A stretch of DNA of 5,881 nucleotides from Bacteroidota bacterium (GTDB lineage Bacteria > Bacteroidota > Bacteroidia > UBA8524). Shown in pieces: positions 1-4,649 of this stretch. The stretch covers positions 650 through 6,530 of the forward strand of contig DQHT01000021.1 in assembly GCA_003531115.1 (NCBI GenBank). Direction: 5' to 3'. The translations under genes and the position numbers were made by a program. A model generated the notes under the pieces. That model was not told the DNA's origin. It worked only from the letters and a program-made list of their open reading frames with translations, and searched no databases. Positions within the stretch are counted from its first letter, which is position 1. Each line of letters starts with the position of its first letter.

Positions 1-47
1 GAGGCTTTTAGTCCTGAAATAAAAAATACCCGCCGCTTCGTGTGCAT
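1..47 (-). CDS. Probable 5' end of a leftward gene, cut by the left edge (possibly alpha/beta hydrolase)
   Basis: Read on the minus strand, an ATG at 47-45 opens a frame that stays open to the edge and gives MHTKRRVFFISGLKA. A short basic start, then a hydrophobic strand and a small-residue turn (VFFISGL), resembles the first beta strand of small alpha/beta-hydrolase proteins of Bacteroidota, which often begin with a phrase like 'FISGLGAD'. That family suggestion is recollection and inference from 15 residues only. No catalytic residue is in the window. If real, it is divergent from the pseudouridine synthase gene with only 17 bp between the two start codons, so its promoter would have to overlap the neighbour's coding region. 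It could equally be chance coding in a short leader. Confidence 0.4.
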   Translation of the reverse strand, partial: MHTKRRVFFISGLKA

Positions 48-52
48 TGTCG

Positions 53-60
53 TAATTTTG
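53..60 (+). promoter_or_regulatory. -7 promoter box (TAATTTTG) of the pseudouridine synthase gene
   Basis: TAATTTTG matches the Bacteroidota -7 consensus TAnnTTTG at every fixed position. It ends 4 nt before the GTG start. No TTTG-like -33 element is visible at the usual 17-20 bp upstream, so the match rests on the -7 box alone. Transcription would be expected to begin within a few bases of the start codon, giving a leaderless or nearly leaderless mRNA. Confidence 0.5.
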
Positions 61-64
61 TAGC

Positions 65-1714
65 GTGAATAAACGAAATAAACCCAACGAGAGGAAAAAC
101 ACTGGTAAAAGAGTGTCTTCTAAAGATTCCTCCCGTCCAAACTCTGACCGAAGGGATTCGGACAAAGGAACCCGTAACAGGACAAAAGACGATGACAGTG
201 CCCGTCCGGCAAGAAAAGATTCAGACGATAAACCATACAGCGGCCCGAAACGCTCCGGCGAAAGAGAGGGCGGAAGCAGCTATGGCGATAAGAAAAAATC
301 CTTTGGTGGCCCAAAACGCTTTGAAAAAAGCAGGGACAAAAAGGATGGGGATAAAACTTACAGCGACCGGAAAAAATCAGTAAGCGGCCCCCGGAAATTT
401 GACGACAAAAAAGATGGTGAAAGCCGGTATGGGGATAGAAAAAAATCCTTCGGAGGTCCGAAACGTTTTGACAGGGGAGAAGGCGATAGCCGTTTTGGTG
501 ACAAGAAAAAATCCTTTGGCGGCCCCAAACGCTTTGATAAACCAGAAGGAGACAGCCGCTACGGCGACAAGAAAAAATCATTCGATGGCCCGAAACGCTT
601 TGATAAACCAGAAGGGGATAGCCGCTTCGGTGACAGGAAAAAATCATTCGATGGCCCAAAACGCTTTGCAAAAAGCGAAGACAAACGAGATGGCGATGAC
701 CGCAAGTCGTATAGCGGACCGAAAAAAAGGGATACCGACAAATCCGATAGCCGTGGCGACAGGGAAAACAGAGGCGAAAAAAGAAATTATGATAAACCAC
801 GTTCCGATGACCGTGGTGATAAAAGACGTCCTGTTTCCCGCGACAGAAGAGAGCCGGAGGAAAAAAAAAGACCGCGCACAAGCAAATTCAACGAAAAAGA
901 TCAGGAGCTGATCGGTAACTGGCGCAACGATCGTCCCGTGGATTCAGAAATTCGCGACGAACGCAAACGCAAGGAAGTTCAATCCATCACCGAAGAAACC
1001 CGATTAAATAAATTCTTAGCCAACTCAGGTTTATGTTCCCGCCGCGATGCGGATGAATTTATTGAAAACGGAGCGGTGAGTATCAATGGAGAAATCGTCA
1101 AGGAACTTGGCGTGAAAGTGATGCCCGGAGACGAGGTGCGTTTTAAAGGAAGGCTGATCCTCCCTGAAAAACCCGTCTATATTTTGATGAACAAACCCAA
1201 AGACTGCATTACCAGCTCGGATGATCCTGATGGTCGCAGAACGGTTTTGGATATCATTGGCGAATCGGTGGAAGAACGCATTTTTCCCGTTGGCCGACTC
1301 GACAGAAATACCACCGGGGTGCTTTTGTTAACGAACGATGGCGACCTGGCTCAAAAATTAACGCACCCTTCCTACGGCGTCCATAAAATTTATAAAGCGG
1401 ATCTCGACAAGCCTATGAATGCTGACGATTTTGCCAGACTTCAGGCGGGAGTTGAGCTGGAAGACGGGTTTATTCAGCCGGATGAGGTGGCCTATGTCGA
1501 CGAATCCAGACAGGTTATCGGTCTTGAGATCCATTCCGGAAAAAACCATATTGTTCACCGTATGTTTAACTCCCTGGGATACATGGTTGAAAAACTTGAT
1601 CGGGTATCCTTTGCGGGATTATCCAAAGACGGCTTAAAACGTGGAGACATTCGTCACCTTACCGAAAAAGAGCTGCTGACCCTGAGAAAATCAACGGGAA
1701 AACAAAAAGCTTAG
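65..1714 (+). CDS. RsuA/RluB/RluF-family pseudouridine synthase with long repeat-rich N-terminus
   Basis: This enzyme isomerises uridine to pseudouridine, probably in ribosomal RNA, in the cytoplasm. The fold is in the C-terminal 240 residues. An S4 RNA-binding domain lies at about 311-365 (RLNKFLANSGLCSRRDADEF). The catalytic domain follows, with the family motif VGRLDRNTTGVLLLTNDGD at about 409-427. Asp413 is the expected nucleophile, and the late motif SGKNHIVHRMF lies at 491-501. Family members are usually 230-300 residues, whereas this one has 549. The extra approximately 305 residues are almost entirely K, R, D, G, S, P and F, contain tandem 22-residue repeats, and are very probably disordered and RNA-binding. 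Such extensions are familiar in Bacteroidota. The start is GTG: an in-frame stop lies at 53-55 and no ATG occurs in frame before residue 353. GTG at 113 (residue 17) is the only other close alternative. The exact rRNA target (RluB-, RluE-, RluF- or RsuA-like) cannot be told. The stop codon overlaps that of convergent bshA. Confidence 0.93.
   Translation: MNKRNKPNERKNTGKRVSSKDSSRPNSDRRDSDKGTRNRTKDDDSARPARKDSDDKPYSGPKRSGEREGGSSYGDKKKSFGGPKRFEKSRDKKDGDKTYSDRKKSVSGPRKFDDKKDGESRYGDRKKSFGGPKRFDRGEGDSRFGDKKKSFGGPKRFDKPEGDSRYGDKKKSFDGPKRFDKPEGDSRFGDRKKSFDGPKRFAKSEDKRDGDDRKSYSGPKKRDTDKSDSRGDRENRGEKRNYDKPRSDDRGDKRRPVSRDRREPEEKKRPRTSKFNEKDQELIGNWRNDRPVDSEIRDERKRKEVQSITEETRLNKFLANSGLCSRRDADEFIENGAVSINGEIVKELGVKVMPGDEVRFKGRLILPEKPVYILMNKPKDCITSSDDPDGRRTVLDIIGESVEERIFPVGRLDRNTTGVLLLTNDGDLAQKLTHPSYGVHKIYKADLDKPMNADDFARLQAGVELEDGFIQPDEVAYVDESRQVIGLEIHSGKNHIVHRMFNSLGYMVEKLDRVSFAGLSKDGLKRGDIRHLTEKELLTLRKSTGKQKA
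266..730 (+). repeat. Degenerate in-frame coding repeats; four regular 66-bp units at 413-676
   Basis: The core is four consecutive 22-codon units at 413-478, 479-544, 545-610 and 611-676, with consensus (E/D)G(D/E)SR(F/Y)GD(K/R)KKSF(G/D)GPKRF. Units three and four match at 55 of 66 bases by hand count. Looser copies with longer linkers precede (from about 266) and follow (to about 730). All unit lengths keep the reading frame. The core of each unit alternates basic KKK/KR clusters with a single aromatic residue, a pattern known from disordered RNA-binding tails. Nearly every copy carries a run of six or seven A at the KKK codons. The similarity at DNA level suggests recent unit duplication, so copy number may vary among relatives. 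Confidence 0.85.
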
Positions 1715-2847
1715 ATCTGCACTTTCGGCAATACCGACTGGTAGAGTGCCTCGTAAGTTAACAGAACCGTTTTGATGTCAAATTTATGGGCGTGCTGAAG
1801 GGCATTGGCTTTGAATTTAGCCAACCTTTCATTGTCGCTTAGAATGTACAGGGCGTTTTTTGCCATGTCATCCACATCTCCAACATTGGAATTAAATCCG
1901 GTTAAACCATGCTCATTCACTTCGGGGATCCCGCCACTGTTGGTAGCGATCACAGGAACCTGACAGGCCATGGCTTCCAGGGCTGCTAAACCAAAACTTT
2001 CGGTTTCGGAAGGGAGGATAAACAAGTCGCATACCGACAGAATTTCTTCAACCATGTCCTGTTTTCCCAGAAAAGTGACACGGTCGCAGATGTCTAGGTC
2101 GCGGCAAAGTTTTTCGATATGCATCCTTTCCGGACCATCACCGATCAGCAGGAGTTTAGAAGGAATTTTCTCCATCACCCGGTTAAAAACATGGATAACG
2201 TCTTCCACCCGTTTCACCTTCCTGAAATTGGAGGTGTGCACGAGGATACGTTCGCCCTGCGGAGCAATAGCCGTTTTAAAATGTTCCTTGGGTTTTTTGC
2301 TAAAGCGGGTAAAGTCGATGAAATTCGGGATAACATGGATGTCTTTTTCAACGTGAAAAAAGGCATAAGTCTGATCCTTAAGGCTTTGCGAAACACTGGT
2401 TACCGCATCCGATTCGTTTATGGAATAGGAAACTACCGGCTCGTACGTAGCGTCTTTACCAACCAGGGTGATGTCGGTACCATGCAGGGTGGTGACAACC
2501 GAAATATGCTTCCCTTTTTTGGCAAGAATATTTTTCGCCATTATGGCAGCAGAAGCATGCGGAATCGCATAGTGCACGTGGAGAATATCCAGATTCGCAA
2601 AGAGAGCAATATCAACAAGTTTACTTGCGAGCGCTGTTTCATAGGGCGGGTATTCAAAAAGCGGGTAGTTGCTCACCGTTACTTCGTGATAGAAGAGATT
2701 TTCCGAGAAGAAGTCGAGACGCGCAGGGCGGGAATAGGAAATAAAATGAACCTGATGACCCTTTTCTGCCAGAGCCTTTCCCAATTCTGTTGCAACAACT
2801 CCGCTACCTCCGAAGGTAGGATAACAAACAATTCCGATATTCAACAT
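1711..2847 (-). CDS. bshA: BshA, N-acetyl-alpha-D-glucosaminyl L-malate synthase (bacillithiol synthesis)
   Basis: A GT4-family retaining glycosyltransferase that joins GlcNAc from UDP-GlcNAc to L-malate, the first step of bacillithiol synthesis in the cytoplasm. Numbered from the ATG at 2847 (378 residues, usual BshA length), the N-terminus is MLNIGIVCYPTFGGSGVVA, typical of BshA. HVHYAIPHASAA lies near 90, TLHGTDITLVG near 120, and IPNFID near 173. The donor-side elements follow: HTSNFRKVKR near 204, GDGPER near 236, and the EX7E motif in ESFGLAALE (Glu283 and Glu291), then SGGIPEV. A TTG at 2856 would add three residues. The ATG is preferred because it places the usual MxIGI start and because a possible -7 box sits over the region just upstream. 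The gene is divergent from tadA across 42 bp and convergent with the pseudouridine synthase gene. The later bacillithiol genes (bshB, bshC) are not in the window. Confidence 0.94.
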   Translation of the reverse strand: MLNIGIVCYPTFGGSGVVATELGKALAEKGHQVHFISYSRPARLDFFSENLFYHEVTVSNYPLFEYPPYETALASKLVDIALFANLDILHVHYAIPHASAAIMAKNILAKKGKHISVVTTLHGTDITLVGKDATYEPVVSYSINESDAVTSVSQSLKDQTYAFFHVEKDIHVIPNFIDFTRFSKKPKEHFKTAIAPQGERILVHTSNFRKVKRVEDVIHVFNRVMEKIPSKLLLIGDGPERMHIEKLCRDLDICDRVTFLGKQDMVEEILSVCDLFILPSETESFGLAALEAMACQVPVIATNSGGIPEVNEHGLTGFNSNVGDVDDMAKNALYILSDNERLAKFKANALQHAHKFDIKTVLLTYEALYQSVLPKVQI

Positions 2848-2856
2848 AGTACCCAA

Positions 2857-2864
2857 TAAACTTA
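2857..2864 (-). promoter_or_regulatory. Possible -7 box of bshA (TAAGTTTA)
   Basis: On the minus strand TAAGTTTA matches five of the six fixed positions of TAnnTTTG and ends 9 nt before the bshA ATG. No -33 element is seen at the usual distance. It would put the transcript start a few bases before the ATG and downstream of the alternative TTG at 2856. This is a weak call. The stronger promoter match facing bshA lies at 3000-3028. Confidence 0.25.
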
Positions 2865-2877
2865 AGACTTTTTAAAA

Positions 2878-2885
2878 TAGTTTTG
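2878..2885 (+). promoter_or_regulatory. -7 promoter box (TAGTTTTG) of tadA
   Basis: TAGTTTTG matches all fixed positions of the Bacteroidota -7 consensus TAnnTTTG. It ends 4 nt before the tadA ATG, the same spacing as at the pseudouridine synthase gene. No TTTG -33 element is found 17-20 bp upstream. The box lies in the 42-bp bshA-tadA divergent gap, next to the AT-rich palindromes CTTAAG (2861-2866) and TTTTAAAA (2870-2877). A leaderless or nearly leaderless mRNA is predicted. Confidence 0.55.
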
Positions 2886-2889
2886 TTCG

Positions 2890-3336
2890 ATGGAAAATAG
2901 ATTATCCGATGAATATTTTATGCAACAAGCCTTAAAGCTGGCCCAACGTGCTTTTGATGAAGACGAAATTCCCGTTGGGGCTTTGGTGGTTTGCGACAAC
3001 AAAATTATCGGAAAAGGATATAACCAAACAGAACGATTAAATGATGTCACAGCTCATGCCGAAATGTTGGCTTTAACGGCCGCCTTTTCTGCATTGAATT
3101 CGAAATACCTCAAAGAGTGTACCCTGTATGTTACCCTCGAGCCCTGTGTCATGTGTGCCGGTGCTTTGTATTGGTCGCAGATCAGTCGCGTTGTTTTTGG
3201 TGCTTTTGACGAAAAACGTGGTTATCAGCAGGTTAAACCGAATTTATTGCACCCGAAAACCGAATTGATAAACGGGGTTTTGGCTGCTGAATCCGAACGT
3301 TTGCTCAAAGAATTTTTCGCGAACAAAAGGAAATAA
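2890..3336 (+). CDS. tadA: TadA, tRNA-specific adenosine deaminase
   Basis: A zinc-dependent deaminase that converts adenosine to inosine at the wobble position (34) of tRNA-Arg(ACG), letting one tRNA read several arginine codons. The 148-residue length is normal for the family. The zinc and catalytic signature is complete. HAE at 56-58 gives His56 as a zinc ligand and Glu58 as the proton shuttle. PCVMC at 85-89 gives Cys86 and Cys89 as the other ligands. The N-terminal DEIPVGALVV (25-34), the NDVTAHAEM block (51-59) and the GALYWSQI and HPKTELINGVL segments are typical of bacterial TadA rather than of guanine or cytidine deaminases. The ATG at 2890 is preferred over Met11, since TadA proteins of this type carry about ten residues before the 'MxxAL' helix. 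No Shine-Dalgarno sequence precedes it, and a -7 box ends 4 nt upstream. Confidence 0.95.
   Translation: MENRLSDEYFMQQALKLAQRAFDEDEIPVGALVVCDNKIIGKGYNQTERLNDVTAHAEMLALTAAFSALNSKYLKECTLYVTLEPCVMCAGALYWSQISRVVFGAFDEKRGYQQVKPNLLHPKTELINGVLAAESERLLKEFFANKRK
3000..3028 (-). promoter_or_regulatory. Full-consensus Bacteroidota promoter inside tadA, facing bshA
   Basis: On the minus strand, TTTG (3028-3025), a 17-nt spacer and TAATTTTG (3007-3000) match the consensus TTTG-N17-20-TAnnTTTG at every fixed base in both boxes. It is the only site in the window where I found both elements. It lies within codons 37-47 of tadA and points left. Transcription from about 2993-2996 would give bshA a leader of roughly 145-150 nt that is antisense to the first 35 or so tadA codons. 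The match is seen directly; activity is inference. Confidence 0.4.
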
Positions 3337-3402
3337 GAGCCAAAGTTTCAGGACGGAACGGCAGACTTTATTCTTTTCTCCCCCGAATTGCGCGATAAAA
3401 AC

Positions 3403-3410
3403 TATTTTTG
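3403..3410 (+). promoter_or_regulatory. -7 promoter box (TATTTTTG) of the rhlE-like gene
   Basis: TATTTTTG matches all fixed positions of TAnnTTTG. Its last base is the first base of the GTG at 3410, so that GTG should lie upstream of the transcript start. This supports the TTG at 3428, 17 nt after the box, as the real start. No clear -33 TTTG is present. The gap from tadA (3337-3427, 91 bp) otherwise shows only a T-rich stretch at 3367-3379. Confidence 0.5.
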
Positions 3411-3427
3411 TGCCTTATTTACTACCC

Positions 3428-4645
3428 TTGAATTTTCACGAATTTTCTTTTACTGATAAACTGCTGGATGGATTGGACGCCATGGGATTCGAAAAAGCGA
3501 CCCCCATTCAGGAACAGGCTATCCCACTTGTTCTTGAGGGGCGCGACCTCATCGCCTGCGCACAAACCGGTACCGGCAAAACAGCAGCCTACCTTCTTCC
3601 TATTTTAAGCAAGCTCACCCAGACAGAAGGGGATAAGGTGCGGGCGCTCATTATCGCCCCAACCCGCGAGCTGGTTCAGCAGATCGACCAACAGGTGGAA
3701 GGATTTGCTTATTTTCTCGGCGTGAGCTCTATTCCCGTTTTTGGTGGAGGGGATGGATCAGCCTACGAACAACAGCGCCGTGCCTTTGATACCGGCGCGG
3801 ATCTGGTTATAGCCACCCCGGGACGATTGATCTCCCACTTAATATCCGGCACCGTAGACATGAGCGCTTTGGAATTTCTGGTGCTCGACGAGGCAGATCG
3901 TATGTTGGACATGGGCTTTTATGAAGATATCGAAAGGATCATTCAAAAACTCCCCACTACCCGCCAAACACTGCTCTTCTCGGCAACCATGCCACCGCGG
4001 ATACGTGATCTGGCTGCGAAAATTTTAAAAGATCCGGCACAGATCAGCCTGGCTATTTCAAAGCCAGCCGCCAATATCGTACAACAGAGTTACCTGGCTT
4101 ACGATACCCAAAAAACGCCGCTCTTGCAAAAGATCCTGAGTTCATCCGACTTCCAGAGCGCCTTGATCTTTACCTCGACCAAAGACAAAGCCAAGTCGCT
4201 CGAGAAGGAAATGATCCGTTCCGGATTTGAGGCACGTGCTATCCACTCCGACCTCGACCAAAAACAGCGGGAAGAAGTCATGCTGGCTTTTCGTAACCGG
4301 CAGTTGAAATTCCTTATTGGGACAGACATCGTTTCCCGGGGAATTGATGTTGACGGTATCGAACTTGTTGTGAATTATGATGTCCCTCCGGATCCTGAAG
4401 ATTATATCCATCGTATCGGCCGTACTGCCCGGGCAGAGAGGAATGGAATAGCCATTACGTTTATATCGGATAAGGACGGGTTCAAATTCAAGAAGATCGA
4501 AGAACTGATCGAAAAAGAGATCCCTAAATTCCAGGTTCCGGCCTCCTTAGGCGAGTCTCCGGTTTTGAGCACCCGCCCCGTTGGTGGTGGCGGCCGTGGT
4601 GGCAAAGGTGGTGGCTTCAAAGGCAAGCCGAAAAGGAGAAACTAA
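3428..4645 (+). CDS. rhlE: RhlE-like DEAD-box ATP-dependent RNA helicase
   Basis: A cytoplasmic RNA helicase of the RhlE group, which in characterised bacteria acts in ribosome assembly, RNA remodelling or RNA decay. All motifs are present (numbering from GTG 3410; subtract 6 for TTG 3428): Q motif GFEKATPIQ (26-34), motif I AQTGTGKT (51-58), Ia PTREL (84-88), Ib TPGR (136-139), II DEAD (160-163), III SAT (191-193), IV IFTSTK, V TDIVSRGIDV (305-314) and VI HRIGRTAR (334-341). The tail from about 390 is glycine-rich and basic (VGGGGRGGKGGGFKGKPKRR), a likely unspecific RNA-binding extension. From TTG the product is 405 residues and begins MNFHEFSF, as family members do. GTG 3410 would add six residues but overlaps the -7 box. 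It follows tadA by 91 bp with its own promoter and converges on recQ with a 4-bp gap. The symbol is given at group level; csdA and srmB types fit less well because the tail is short. Confidence 0.93.
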   Translation: MNFHEFSFTDKLLDGLDAMGFEKATPIQEQAIPLVLEGRDLIACAQTGTGKTAAYLLPILSKLTQTEGDKVRALIIAPTRELVQQIDQQVEGFAYFLGVSSIPVFGGGDGSAYEQQRRAFDTGADLVIATPGRLISHLISGTVDMSALEFLVLDEADRMLDMGFYEDIERIIQKLPTTRQTLLFSATMPPRIRDLAAKILKDPAQISLAISKPAANIVQQSYLAYDTQKTPLLQKILSSSDFQSALIFTSTKDKAKSLEKEMIRSGFEARAIHSDLDQKQREEVMLAFRNRQLKFLIGTDIVSRGIDVDGIELVVNYDVPPDPEDYIHRIGRTARAERNGIAITFISDKDGFKFKKIEELIEKEIPKFQVPASLGESPVLSTRPVGGGGRGGKGGGFKGKPKRRN

Positions 4646-4649
4646 GCCG

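Noticed and set aside
120..881. 253-codon open frame on the minus strand across the repeat region
   Set aside because: It is the antisense shadow of the K/R/D/G-rich repeats, whose composition removes stop codons. The product is Cys/His/Arg-rich, without a recognisable domain, and it ends at no gene-like boundary.
399..911. 170-codon open frame in the +1 frame of the pseudouridine synthase gene
   Set aside because: The repeat codons keep this frame open as well. The protein looks like repeat-derived noise. It matters only as the place where a +1 slip at the A9 run would terminate.
1535..1570. His residues in SGKNHIVHRMF where many pseudouridine synthases have Arg
   Set aside because: At least the first His position also holds His in RsuA-type enzymes as I recall them (YHQVKRM). 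Catalytic Asp413 and the other motifs are intact, so there is no reason to suspect inactivity.
1720..1740. Small inverted repeat TCGG-CAATA-CCGA near the end of bshA
   Set aside because: A four-pair stem inside the coding sequence with no T-run is expected by chance.
2119..2859. 246-codon plus-strand frame opposite bshA
   Set aside because: bshA on the other strand carries every family motif. This frame is full of basic and aromatic residues with no domain, and is a shadow.
3342..3369. Possible terminator after tadA (AAAGT pairing with ACTTT, then a T-rich stretch)
   Set aside because: The stem is only five weak A-T rich pairs around an 18-nt loop, with no inner pairing, and the T-run is interrupted. 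It is too weak to call.
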